From contig NC_088201.1 in the NCBI RefSeq assembly GCF_037126465.1, forward strand, positions 127,410,665-127,474,664: a stretch of 64,000 nt of DNA. Reading direction: 5' to 3'. The notes beneath the pieces are model-generated. The model saw nothing but the letters and a program-made list of their open reading frames with translations, did not search any database and was not told where the DNA came from. The translations under genes and the position numbers were made by a program. This document shows, one piece after another, positions 33,152-44,741 of the stretch (the first letter of the stretch is position 1; each line of letters opens with the position of its first letter). This DNA is from Ornithodoros turicata (lineage: Eukaryota; Arthropoda; Arachnida; Ixodida; Argasidae).

Positions 33152-33875
33152 CAGGGTGTCCCAGAAAACGTGTCATTGAATTATAATAAAAAAAACTACA
33201 CCACCTAGCGTGTCTAATTTAGTCAAATTAATGATAATTGACAGGGATATTCAGGAGCTATCCCATCGGAAAAAATAGCCGAACATCATCCTCTACGGAG
33301 GTCGCACAGAATAGCGCACGATGAATTTTTCAGCGCAATCTTTGTCAGTCCGACGAAAGGAGGTTGGAAACCCAGCCCTCCCCGACATCGCAGAAAGAGA
33401 TAAAACAGGAACGGCTTATCACGTCCGACTTACGCTGAGATAATGCTTTCCCTCTCCCAATTTTAGGAACTGTTACTTTCTCTACTATCACTCTGTGGGC
33501 TGGCTTCGGAACCTCCTTTCGTCGCACTGAGAGCGATTGCGCTCAAACAGTCATCGCGCGCTATGGTTCGGTGCTCCGAAAAGCATGATGTTCGGCTATT
33601 TTTTCCGATGGAATAGCTCGTGAATATCACTGCGAATTATCATGAATTTGAGTGAACTCGGTACGCTCTTCATATTGGTGAGGTAAAAAAGTGACATTTA
33701 CTTGGCAAATTTCCGAGTTCAGTTCGCAAATATTTACATAATTAAACTTGGAGTACATGACATTCACATTAGGAGGTGGCAAAAACCTAATAAGAACAAA
33801 TGCTGTTGACCGCGTGATTCTAGGTGGCGTAGTTTTCTTCTTATAATTCAATGACACGTTTTCTGTGACACCCTG
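33152..33875. mobile_element. 724-bp foldback MITE (CAGGGTGTCCC termini)
   Basis: CAGGGTGTCCCAGAAAACG mirrors CGTTTTCTGTGACACCCTG, and TA flanks both ends. Inverted similarity runs deep into the element: a TGACAGGGATATTCAGGAGC block, CCATCGGAAAAAATAGCCG, and GACGAAAGGAGGTT with AACCTCCTTTCGTC. The whole unit can form a long hairpin. A typical mariner-type arthropod MITE. Confidence 0.85.
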
Positions 33876-34420
33876 TATATGAACTGCGGTTGGCTGGCGG
33901 CTGGCGTGAACGGCGGCTGCTACGACGCGCCTGCGAGGCGAACTGGCGGTGACATCATACACAGAGAATGTTGCCGTTAGAGGACGGTCTTTAGCGGGCA
34001 AATTGCAAAACTTGCAAGCTTGCAAACTTCGCCATGAAATATGTTTTAATTTGACCTGAAGCTAAGATCGTATCTAATCGTCGACACAGAATTCTACCAG
34101 AAGTGTTTTAGAGTTCCTATGTAACCAGACAAAATAGGTATGTTTGCTCTCCGAAGCAAACCGAGAGAGAATGATTTTATTCCCTTCGTCCTCTTTCTCT
34201 CGTGTACCAAACTTCCTCTCCTACTCCACTCCCCCACTTTGAGTTCCACCCCTCCGCGGATGGTGCGGATGTATACTGATTATGGACGCCCTTTCTTCTG
34301 TGTCGTTCGGACCCCTATAAACAACGCCCTAAATAAGCCCCTGATTCCTGTTCAGGGCCCTGATAGTGTAGGGCCCCATAAACAGCGCTCGGCTTCCCGG
34401 GAGTCCGTACCGAACGAGTA

Positions 34421-36511
34421 CTAGGCCCCGATGTTGAGCTCCGGAACCCCTGTCGGGTGTCTATTATCGAAGTCCCGCTTCATTCGACGCCTATAAACCT
34501 CTTTTTCTTCCGGTGTCAGCGGCTTCTCATCCAACCGTACACGGTCGGTTACCCCTAGCTGTTGATCAGCGCGAAGAATGGGGACATCCTTGTACGCAGC
34601 AAAATGCGGACTGCATCCGAGAGCTCTGGTGTGGGACTTGTGATGCCGGTTGTGTTGTGATACATTCCCTCCGGGTTCTGGACTGTCATGATACAGTTCG
34701 AGGATCTTATGAACCAACATGTCCGGAACAAAACAACTTCCCGCTTTCCTCCTCGAACTGTAGTTGCTGAGAGCCCTCCCAGAGCTTAAGGGTATCTGTG
34801 AGGTCGGAGGCGCTACGGTGGGAGGCTTTAAAGTGAAAGTGTTGTGTTTCCAAGATCCAACGTGCAATTCTTCCCTTGGGCTCTGATAACTTGAAAAATT
34901 ACAATAGTGCCTGATTGACTGTGAAAAGCTGAAAAGTCCGGCATTGCAAATGGGGGCGGAAACACTTGAGCGCCAAAACTACCGCCAGGGCCTCCTTTTC
35001 AGTGGTTGTGTAGTTTGTTTCTCATGACGCTCAATTGGTGGCCCCTTGGGTTGTCCGGTCTCCGCTCACATAGCGCCGCCCCCGTTCCAAAGTGGGAGGC
35101 GCCAGCTTTCAGTTCAAAAGGCAAGGTGAAGTCAGGAAAATGAAGTCAGGAAAAAGTAAGGATAGGATCCGAGGAGATCCTGTTAACCAGGTATTTGTAT
35201 GCCCTCTCGCATTCTTCGGTCCACGTGAACGGGATATCCTTTCTGATCAGTTCCGTTAGACACTGGGTTTTCGTGGCATAATCTCTAATAAATGCCCGAA
35301 AATTCCCAGCCAAGCCTAGGAATAGCCTGAGGCAATGTACGTGGTGTGGCTTTCGCAGCTGAGAGATGCGCGCAGCGGACTCCTGTTTTCTGCTTTTTGT
35401 TCTCCCGTCCAATATTCGCCCGAGAAATGTCACCATTTCCTGGAAAAAACTTGCTCTTCTTAAAGTTGATCTTGACCGCGGCTTGGCTTAATGCTGTAAG
35501 CACCTGAGCAAGCTATGTTCCTCCGGTGTGCGGGAGTATACTACTATACCGTCGATGTATACTGCACAAAACTTTCCCCGGTATGGCCGCAGAATGCCAT
35601 CCATTATCTTCTGGAACCAGGCTCCAGAATTTTTCCATCCGAACGGTACGCGATTGTATTTGTACACGTCGAATGGAGTTATAAATGCTGTGTAATGCTT
35701 GTATACCTCCACCAGGGGTTTTGCCAGTATCCCTTGGTCAGATCAATGCAAGCAAACATCTTGCATCCCCCTGTCTCGTTGATAATGTCATCGATGCGAG
35801 GCATGGGATACGGGAAGAGATCCGTTTGTTGGTTAACGAGGCGGTAGTCCGTGCATAACCCGAAAGTACCGTCCTCCTTGGGTGCGATGGTTATAGGTGA
35901 TGCAAAAGTCGACGTTGATGGACGTATTATCTGCGTGCCCAACATGCCCTGCAGCTCATTCTAGAGCCAAGATTTATTTTGCCTGGACAGTTGGTACGAT
36001 TTCCTGCGGACGACGTTTATGTTCGTCAGCTAGAAAAGGTACAGCGTAGCGTTTGATACCGGGTGGACAGGGACCAAGGCAAACCAACTCTGGGTAAAAA
36101 GTCATGACATCCTCAGCTCTTCTGGGACACCGAACTTGTATCTCTTGTGTGAATGCTGTACACAAGCGCTTTCCTCCATGTCGGCCCTATCGTCCCAGAA
36201 CAAGTTCATTTTCATGGCTTTCATGTGGGGCCGAGGCAACAAGAAGCTGTATTCTACGTCGTCCATAACCATTGCCATGGGGGCATAACGCTATTTTTAT
36301 ACGACAGCTCGACAGTTGCCCATTCTCGTAAATTCCGGCAACCTCTATCGTAACCTTGGACGACGATTGGACGTCCGAGGAATACCTTATTAGCCCCTAC
36401 ACGGCTTCGATTTCCAATACTGACCGTTGCCCCACTGTCCACCAGGACTTTCGTTGGCCTTCCATCGATCAGCATCGTGACATATAGGAGAGTTTGATTA
36501 AGGAGGTACAC
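34421..36511 (-). pseudogene. gypsy C pol: protease, RT, RNase H, integrase ends
   Basis: Protease LIDGRPTKVLVDSGATVS; RT ITIAPKEDGTFGLCTDYRLV, FACIDLTKGYWQ, FGWKNSGAWFQKIMDGIL and an active site reading YIDG instead of YIDD; connection FLGLAGNFRAFIRDYATKT; RNase H FELKAGASHFGTGAVL. The integrase has the zinc-end LYHDSPEPGG fused directly to the C-terminal GCSPHFAAYKDVPILRADQQ, so the catalytic core is missing. Multiple frameshifts. Dead copy. Confidence 0.85.
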
Positions 36512-36555
36512 AGTCTCGTTATTTGTCCTCAGGGCAGACTGTAAGCCTTCTTTTA

Positions 36556-37671
36556 TTAGTTTTTTTGGATGTCCTCCTCAGTCCCGGACACACCTGCTGA
36601 CTCGTACTCCTGCACTTGGTTAACAGGTTGCTCCGACGAATTTGGAGCTTGCCCAGGTAAAGGTCTGCGCAGATTCCACGCTGGGTTCCCAGTCCGATAC
36701 CCTTGTGACGCCCGTTGGGAACTCCCCGTCAAATTGTCCAACCAGGAGCCATGTGATGACCTCTGTGGCGCCCCGCTCGATTTGGCTTGGAAGGCCGGGC
36801 GCTCAACACACAGTTCCTTGCAGCAGTGTAACAAGTCATCGACGTTCGACGGATTCTTGACTTGAACTTGTCGCTGTAGGTCCGAGGACATCCCGTGGAT
36901 GACCAATGGGACGACAGACGTGTATGAGAGAGTAGGATCGGCGATTTGTAGGAGTCGTGTTTTCTAAAAAATATATATATATATATATATTCGAGGGGAC
37001 TTTCGTAGCGGTACCGGAACAATATAGCACGATCCCATAGTTCGACTGCATTGGCTTGAAACGAGGTGAGGAAGCTGCCGTTCCACGACGCCCAAGTATC
37101 CCCGGCATGCTCCAAAATTCTCAACTCATACCATGATTTCGCCAATTTTTCTAAGAACAGCCTGAGATTCTTCATCTTGTCTTCGTCTGTAGTCCACCAG
37201 TTCTTCTCGCAGGCATATTCATAAAAGTTGAGCCAGCCCTGAGGACTCATAGATGTTCCATCGAACAATTCCGGCTTGACCAACTCGAAACGTGGCTGGG
37301 GTGCCATGAAGCGCGTAATCATGTGGAGAAGCTGCTGTTGTTGCAGACCGATAAGTTGGTTGGGCATCTCTTCCACAGGTATGGCAGGTGACGACGGTGC
37401 CCCTTGGTCCGCCACTTCCACCGGCTCTCCATGCGATATCCGAGAGTGGAATTCGACATTTCTCATATTTACCCGTATAGCGCCCTTGCGAGCTATATCC
37501 ACTGGCGGTCATCTTGGTCTTCTGAATAACGCACTGAAGATTCTCGGCTGTCCAAACAGATTCCGGCAGTGAAACCGGGTCCTCACCGTCGAGTAGATAC
37601 TTGTCCAGCACAAAGCCTTTCGCAGCATCTGGCCTTGTGAAAAACTGTACCCACATGTCAACGTACACCAC
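36556..37671 (-). pseudogene. gypsy C gag
   Basis: The minus-strand frames include an RFELVKPELFDGTSMSPQGW capsid start, KNLRLFLEKLAKSWYELR and PNSSEQPVNQVQ. This fits a Gag capsid with NFYEYACEKN-type helices. Several frameshifts break it, one near an (AT)n tract at 36968-36990. No zinc knuckle was seen. Confidence 0.65.
36966..36990. repeat. (AT)n microsatellite
   Basis: About eleven AT units inside the gypsy C gag relic; probably expanded after insertion. Confidence 0.9.
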
Positions 37672-37815
37672 AATCCCGTCGGCTGCGCCAAAAATGTAGA
37701 GTTCCTCTGTAACCAGACAAAATAGGTATGTTTGCTCTCCGAAGCAAACCGTGAGATAATGATTTTATTCCCTTCTTCCTCTTTCTCTCGTGCACCAAAC
37801 TTCTCCTCTCCTACG

Positions 37816-38275
37816 ATGGTGGTGGTGGTGATGGTGAAAGGGCTCCCCTCTCCTACAAGTGTAATGTAGCCGTTGATTGTCAGCATGGTTACCGGAGCAC
37901 GTTTTCCTCTCTGAGCTTCTTCTTCGTCAGAAAATGTCCCTGTTGGTGGCCATTTGGGAGCTGCTGCGTACGGAACGATTCCTAGACGCTGAGTGCGTCG
38001 CACAAACTCTCTTCCACCGCACCAGCTCCCGTGGCTCAGTGGTTAGCGTGCTAGCCATGTCACGTCGAGACTGGGAGGGTTCGAATCCCGGTGCCGGCTG
38101 TGCTGTCTGGGGTTTTTCCTGGGTTTTCCTCAGACGCTTTCAGACATATGTCGGCACAGTTCCCCTAGAAGTCGGCCCAGGACGCACATTTCCCCAGGGC
38201 GTCAGTCGTGACGTTGCCCACATACGTGAGGCCGACAACGGCAAGCCCTTTCACCGTCACCACCTCTTCCACCGC
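37816..38275 (+). mobile_element. tRNA-derived SINE copy 2 with an inverted tail copy beside it
   Basis: From about 38026 a tRNA-like head (CCCGTGGCTCAGTGGTTAGC, then GGTTCGAATCCCGG) leads to GGGTTTTTCCTGGGTTTTCC, AGAAGTCGGCCCAGGACG, and a tail AAGCCCTTTCACCGTCACCACC. The block at 37816-37855 (GATGGTGGTGGTGGTGATGG, AAAGGGCT) is the inverse of that tail, so a second, minus-oriented tail lies head-to-head with it. Compared with copy 1 the 3' half differs, suggesting a different subfamily. Confidence 0.7.
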
Positions 38276-38762
38276 TGACAATTTTCGTTTCACCATATTT
38301 GTACTAATTTCGAAGGCAGATATACGACGTCGTTGTTGTTCAAACCGAAACCATGTACCCACGTGGTCCCGCGGGGTATGTGCTCCAAGTCGTCCACAAT
38401 TCGCTGAGAGGACTGGACGTTGATGATGTAAACCCGCTTCGAAGTGATGTATCAGGCGGTCACGCCCCTCTATTTTTGCGTGGTAAGTGCGTCCCCGGTG
38501 CACTGAATACGTTTAAAAGTCGATGTGTGCATGATAGTGAGGGATCATGAGAATCGTTTCCAGCACAGTACTTGGAATTCGCGAAATTATTTCATGGTCC
38601 CTTTAAGAAGAACTATATGGATATACTTTCTCCCGAAACTGAACTATTATATAATTATTTTTTCATGAAACAGATTCGAAAGGTTCGGGATTCGTAAGAT
38701 TCGCACAATCTTCCTTGGATTCGGATTCTGATTCGTAAAATTCTCGATTCGTCCCATATCTA

Positions 38763-40568
38763 GAAATTGTACATGCCAGTTGCGGGTTCAATCGGGACAC
38801 GAGAAAACTCGCCCTTGCGACAACACTCGCCTCCCAAAAGTGAGAACCCGTGGCATTACCCAGTATTGCTAAAGGGGGAATATATTGATATTATTAAGTA
38901 TGAAAGGGAAAGTTCATCAAAACAGCAAGCCCGCTTGCTGATTCAAAAGAGAGAGAACAACAAAAGTGAACAAGAGGCACTGAGACCGGCGGAGAGACTT
39001 GTAATAAAGAGCAAGTGGTCGCCAAACTGCTGTGAGAAACATTCCCCAACCTTGAAGTTTGCCGCAGTCATCGTAACCTGCAATATCCCGTACGTTTACA
39101 GTAATGAAAGGTAGCTGTTCTGAGGTTGAACACGTAAAGAGAACACACGCACACACACACACACACAAAGAAGAAAAACCGAAGTCATACGTCCGGCACC
39201 CCTCGCTGGCTGACTTTTGGCTGACTGACCGTCGTGTGCTACCGTTTTTCGCCCAAATGCGTAGGAGCAGTATCGTAGGCAGGTCGGGCTTCTCTGGTTC
39301 AACCTCCCCACACCGGGCACCGTACCTTTGATAGTGCATTTGTGCAAGGGAAATATGGGGCAAATCCTCTCCTGCATGTAAATTTCCCACAGAACCCCTC
39401 CTGAAATATTTTTCTTGTTACTCTATACAGTGTAGGAGCCCTTGCTTTTCGTAGTGTTTACAACATAGGACTGATTTCACAAAATCACGTCTCGAGGAGC
39501 TGATTTAGAAGTGATGGCTAGCGCGCAGATGCGGCCACTTCAGAACGTTCCAGTTGTCCTGGCCGCGGCTAGGTTTTTCGTCATCCCGAAATGGAAATGT
39601 GCCCTTGTGTCTCTGTCCACAACTGATGGGGGTCCCTGGTCGTATGTTTCCACAGACTTCAACAACCAGCTTTCGGACATTTCGCAGTCCCGCTGGAAGA
39701 CCTCGTACCAAGGGCAAAGTCAACGAAATATAGTTTATGGACCTTTTGTTATTCGCTTTCAGGGATCCTGACTGATGCATCTGCTTTCTTCGTTGTTTTA
39801 GTTGCTTCCTTGCATGATCAGCGCCTTCTTGGATTAGGCTTTCTCCTATCCCGTTTATTTATTTCTGTTCATCCTCCCAGTCTCGCGATATACTTCACCC
39901 AAACTTATTGCTGTACATTTTTAATAACTATGCAACGCATTGTTCTTCCAGGTTGTTTTGGAAATAAAAGCAACCTAATTTATCTAGCGGATGATGTCAG
40001 CTGACAAATCAGCAATTGACAAAAGGATAAAAAACAGAAGACCAGATTTGTTTTGCTGTATCTGGTTTGTCTTCTAGGTATTTGCCAGGCTTGGAGGCGG
40101 ATGGCCTTATTTTGGGGCGGGACAGGAAGTGGGGTTGAGGCTGAGCGAAAGCAGCAGAAATCTCAAGTCAAGCACAGTGGCATCACTAGGAGGTCTGGGG
40201 GTGGGGTGCGATCCGCAATAGGGGGTGCGACGGAAGAGGGTGATACTGTGACTTTACCCTTAATATCAGATATCCTTTGAGGGCACTTGGTTTTGTGGTA
40301 CACCGCACTTTTTGACTTTTCTGGACACAGTCTGAATTCGATCCTTATTGTGAAGGGGCTCATTATTTCGTTCCCGCATCAGAACCAGCAATGGGGTAGA
40401 GTATCGCCTCCAGCGATGGAACACCCCACCCCATTCATCGTCTTAAAATAAAGTTGTTGTTCTTGTTGTTGAAAATCAAAATGCCACCCTTGCGATGGAA
40501 ATCGATTAGTAGTCGAAAGAACGATTAGAAAAAATTGAGAAAGAGCGAATAGTCCCTTTTCCGGCTCC
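38763..40568. other. no gene seen; contains a (CA)n tract
   Basis: An (AC)n microsatellite lies at about 39146-39166. Short ORFs on both strands show no recognisable domain, and no terminal repeats were found. Confidence 0.45.
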
Positions 40569-42200
40569 ATGCTGGAAACGCACAGGGCGGACCCGTTAGA
40601 GGCCCATTCGAAGAAAGAAAATATTTTCTCAACTATTTCTACGTTTTATCTAGAGGTCCTTTTAACAAATGTATACAATGCTGGTGTGATCCCAGACGAA
40701 TGGAAGGTAGCCAAAATAATTGCAATCCCCAAAAAAAGCCTGGTGAATCAGCAATTGAAAACCACAGGCCGATCTCGTTACTTCTTGTTCCACGGTGTTT
40801 GATCACGTTCTTCCTTCACATGTGTCAAACTTTTTGACGAGGAATAATCTTATCAGTCATGCCCGGTATGGCCTCAGGAAGGGGTCATCGACCGTCACTG
40901 TTAGTAGGGTTTATTCACTATCTCTCTGTGTCTGTTGACAATAACAAACAAATTGATGTAATATTCCTTGACCTTGAAAAGGCATTCGACAGGGTGTCAC
41001 ATGCTTATCTCCTTCTGAAACTTCGTGCAGTGTTAAAAAATCCCCAGCTTCTGGCCTGCCTAGAGTCTTACTTAACGCATAGACGTCAGTTCGTCCACGC
41101 CGAAAGCAGAAGATCCCCCATGTTACCAGTCGCCTCGGGCGTATCGTAAGGGTCAGTTTTGGGCCCGCTGTTGTTCCTCGTTTACATCAACGAGTAACGA
41201 GGGAGATCCGTGTTAATGTCAAACTCTTTGCTGACCATTGTACCCTGTACACGGAGGTTAACAGTACATGCGATCAAGTAGAGCTCCAAAATGGTATCGA
41301 CTCTGTCGTTGCTTGGTGTACAGATGTCTTTGAATGCGCCAAAGAGTGTGAAGATGAGCATCACTCGCATCAAATCAGCAAGAAATCGATATTTGACTAC
41401 CCCTACAAGATGAAGGACCAAGTACTGGCTTCCGTCAGAGAGTACACATATCTGGGCGTTATCGTATAAGATGATCTCCGCTAGGACCGTTATCTTCACA
41501 CGTAATAGGTAGGGCTAACCAGAGGCTGTTTTATATGAGAAGGACCTTCAAAGATTCCAATCGTACCTCTCGGCAACTTGCTTATGTAACACTTGTCCAC
41601 TCTGTCTTAGATTATGCGTCGGTAGCATGGTTTCCCGTAACTAACAGCGCATTAGAGGGCATAGAAAAAGTTCAGAGAAGGGCTGCTCATTTTTATATTT
41701 AACCAGTTTTCTCGTACGTCTTCTCCGACTGAACTCTTAGCTGCGGCAGCCTTCCCTCCCTCGAAGTGAGAACCAAAATCCAGCGCTTAAAGTTGCTTTG
41801 GAGTATCTGCTATGACCAAACCTGTATCCAGGCGAATGAATATGCACGTCTTTCTCAGCGGGGTAGTTCACGTCTGAAGCACGCAGAGCACTTCGAGCAA
41901 TATAGGTTCCGTTACAACTTCTGAAGAATTCGGTTTTTCCTCTGACAATAGATGTCTGGAACCACTTACCCGCGGATGTTGTTGCGAGTGACACACTGCC
42001 ACCTTTCGTTGAGGCTGTCACTAGTCTGTTTGTTTTTATTTTTCGGGTACACAGCAACTCATAAAACACTGTCATTTTCTAGCAACTAGTTTTATATAAT
42101 ATAGAGTGTTCCTTCTACTCTTATGTATTTCTTCTTTTTTTCCTTTTGTTCAAGATGTTCCAATGGGGAATGCCCCTCCTTCCACGGCATTATGCCAGAA
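40569..42200 (+). pseudogene. LINE reverse transcriptase relic (Jockey/CR1-like)
   Basis: Across several frames: NAGVIPDEWKVAKIIAIPKK, a short gap, then HYLSVSVDNNKQIDVIFLDL followed by EKAFDRVSHAYLLLKL (RT palm), SGVS.GSVLGPLLFLVYIN, REYTYLGVIV, and LDYASVAWFPVTNSALEGIE with KVQRRAA. The YADD block is unreadable. The endonuclease is absent, so it is 5' truncated. The 3' end near 42200 is A-rich. Old. Confidence 0.8.
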
Positions 42201-43373
42201 GTTAATTTAAAAGAAGAAAAAAAATTAAATTTCAAAAAACACCCTCGAGATTTTTTGATATTGCGTACATGAAGGTTGCCTCTACAAAATGGTACGTTTT
42301 TGGCTCGCTACTTCGGCCTCTTCATTTCGTATTTTTCGGTTCGATGTAGGCTATTTTCTGAAAAATTGTTAATTTGCCGATTTTTCCTGCAACGACTGTT
42401 CGAGCTGCTGAGCTGGCAATTTTTCGCTGTGAAGTACTCAGCGTCTGCTTGCTTGAGAAAAATATTCATCAAAATTCGAATGGTATATTTCCAGTAAAAA
42501 ATCGAAAATGAAAGCAAAAAGTTCATTTTTTGTTGCTTGCACAAACCCTCACTCTTCGAACATGTGAAGCTGAATTTCGGGCACAGCACGAAATATGTAA
42601 TTCCGTTTCAAACGACGCAAACGGCACGTTTCTATGATGTCTCAAAGCGTCGCAGCTGCCTGACAAGCTGGGGGTAGTTTTCGTACAAACGGCGCCCGAC
42701 GCGTAGCGGCCAAACGCCGCAGGTTTCGGTAGAAATAATTTGCGGTATGTCATTACGTATGGCTGTAAACATCCACAATTTTTTTCGTAACATTCCGTGA
42801 TCTGCGAGCAGGGTCTCTGATTGATTGATTTAAAAAAAATGGAGATGTTAGTCTCGAGCCACTCGGGACTGGCTACTCCAGGACGCGTTATTAAGAAAAG
42901 AAAGGGAAACTACACAAATCCCGACGCTTTAAAACGGAATGGAAACAGAATAAATGCGAACATCACCACCTAGCTTGGCACCAAAAGCGACATCTCAATG
43001 CACAAAAACAAAGAGTGTAACAATGTGTCAGAGAGGTCCGTCGAGAGACGAGGGTCTCTTGATTCTTTGGCGTGGAATCGGCCACTTACCAAAAGTGCAG
43101 CTGGTAAAAGTCTGGCTTTAGGAAGTCGTGGAACACCTGAAACAAAGCAGGACTCGAGAATTCTGTCGAGTACTTTAGTTTTTCTTTGTTGTATTATAGA
43201 GCGTCATATGCCGGGTCAATCTTGGTGGTTCTAACTTTCAAGGAGAATTCTTTCACCTTTTGATAGGTTGCTTGCTCTTGTGATGTTAGGCTTTCAGTTT
43301 TTGCTTCGGATGATACTATGTTATTTTTTTAGGTTTTCTATTATTTCATCTTTCTCTTTTGATTTTTCAAATT
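42201..43373. other. no gene seen
   Basis: AT-rich flanks and a mid-GC core without ORFs of note. 42820-43240 might contain untranslated or coiled-coil-like reading frames downstream of the minus-strand ORF that follows, but nothing firm. Confidence 0.4.
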
Positions 43374-43769
43374 TCAAAGAGCAGCAATTTTCTCAGTCAG
43401 TGCCGCTTTTTTATTATATGATGCCGCATAACAGTGGTGATTATTGACCACACATGGTTCAGTGGACGTCTCTAATGGAGGTGCTTCTTCAGTTTGCAGA
43501 GGAGCATGAGTGGTGATAGCACTTTCTTCATTGCATACTTCAGTACATGCAGGACTTGCATAAATGTCAGAAGAGATCTCTGCGAAGCAAATAGATGTGG
43601 TGTAGCTTGAGTCCTCATTTGTTGTGAGTCCAGGACTGCTGGCTAGAGGCTCTGTAGTTGTTCGGTATTTTGAGGTGCCTTTGCAGGTTGCAGTCGTAAG
43701 CTGCGGGGCTTGACGGGTTTGGATTGTAGCTTGTGAGGGAAAATACTGGGAATGTTGTCTGTACGTCAC
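43374..43769 (-). CDS. unidentified Ser/Thr-rich ORF
   Basis: The 131-codon minus frame (GTG start at 43769) is rich in Thr, Ser, Glu and Ala and ends AALTEKIAAL. In a shifted frame directly downstream a charged helix (EKSKEKDEIIENLKK) follows. A TTTGTTTCACAG-like acceptor lies upstream near 43831. Low-complexity linker plus coiled coil is common in THAP proteins, but no zinc module is seen here. It may be a decayed exon. Confidence 0.25.
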   Translation of the reverse strand: MTYRQHSQYFPSQATIQTRQAPQLTTATCKGTSKYRTTTEPLASSPGLTTNEDSSYTTSICFAEISSDIYASPACTEVCNEESAITTHAPLQTEEAPPLETSTEPCVVNNHHCYAASYNKKAALTEKIAAL

Positions 43770-44416
43770 GTGTTCGGTAGGCGCCTACGGTGTTGGGCGG
43801 TAGGCCGGAAAAGTGATTACCTGTGAAACAATATCAGTTGCTTGTAAACGACACCACAACAATGTGCACATTATTGTTACTACACAGGATAATCCATTTC
43901 GACTGTGTGCATAGAGAACAGCGGGCATAATCATGCAGGAATGTGTTCCTACTGGCTGCTTTATGCCAACAAGCGGCTTTTCTACACAGGCACAACGCGA
44001 AGCGTCATACAGTAAATCCTGTCAAAGGGCACTAACAAGAGGAATTAGTTACTTTTCCGATCATAAGTTTTACTTCGGAATAGTAAGAGGTATAAACAGG
44101 TTAGCAAAAAGGAAATGAAAGATTAGCCTTGAACGAATTGAAGCCACAATTATTTTGCGTATCGAGAAAAAAAACAGTACAATTACACAGGCTTAACGTA
44201 ACAAAATTACAATTTACTTCAACAGACTTTTCGTCCCCTATGCAGGAGACATCACCAGTGTGGGCACACACAACAGAATGACACAATCACTACTTGAGGA
44301 GGTCGCTGTACATGTCCGGGAGAGGGCCGCGATTCACATTGCAGGCAAGTGGGTCACGCCGTATATGCACCGACTCTAGAAGCTTCCTAGGACCCCACCT
44401 TTGTTCACGAGCCAGG

Positions 44417-44640
44417 GGCCCTATTCCGAGCTACCGATTGCGCGTGACCGACACTGTCGGTAGGCGAGGATCGCTCGCTCTCGATCGACCTTGTGGGAAC
44501 GACCCATGCAACTTTTGATATTCCGACGGCGCGTCTAACGATAGCGTGCTTGAATCGCGAGGTGCACCGCACGAGCAATCGAGCTGTTTGCAACACTGAT
44601 CTCTATAGTAATAGGCCGGATAGCGGATTGAGGGTGCAAC
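44417..44640 (+). repeat. second copy of the GGGCCCTATTCCGAGC terminal repeat family (partial)
   Basis: GGGCCCTATTCCGAGC at 44417 matches the terminal sequence of the MITE at 44821-45680. No right end for this copy was found, so it is a fragment just upstream of the THAP exon. Confidence 0.5.
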
Positions 44641-44741
44641 CGTACGGTCGCCGGCCGCCATCTTGGGAAGCTCAAAACGTTGCCGTCCGCCACTCAGCTG
44701 CATTATGTGCTTGCGCCTTTGCGTAGCACTTTTGTGGTGTC

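Larger units (their letters stand above)
34104..37815 (-). mobile_element. Ty3/gypsy provirus C, inverted and decayed
   Basis: LTR-derived sequence at 34104-34220 matches 37695-37814 (AGAGTTCCT.TGTAACCAGAC, GGTATGTTTGCTCTCCGAAG). Read on the minus strand, the higher-coordinate copy is followed by TTTTGGCGCAGCCGACGGG, a plausible primer-binding region, then gag, protease, RT/RNase H and an integrase remnant. The outer part of that LTR was replaced or truncated at 37815 by SINE-related sequence. The integrase core is deleted. Confidence 0.8.
32037..38762. mobile_element. hAT-like shell carrying later insertions
   Basis: The left end TAGGGATGTGC and the right end ...CATATCTA are imperfect inverted repeats, each followed inward by repeated CGAATCC/GGATTCG motifs. 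Flanks GAAATTAC (32029-32036) and GAAATTGT (38763-38770) match at 6 of 8 positions, consistent with an old 8-bp hAT duplication. Inside lie a MITE, a gypsy provirus and SINE pieces; no hAT transposase is recognised. Confidence 0.5.

Noticed and set aside
39096..39390. Minus-strand ORFs with a CVCVCVR tail
   Set aside because: The tail is a translated (CA)n microsatellite; no conserved domain upstream.
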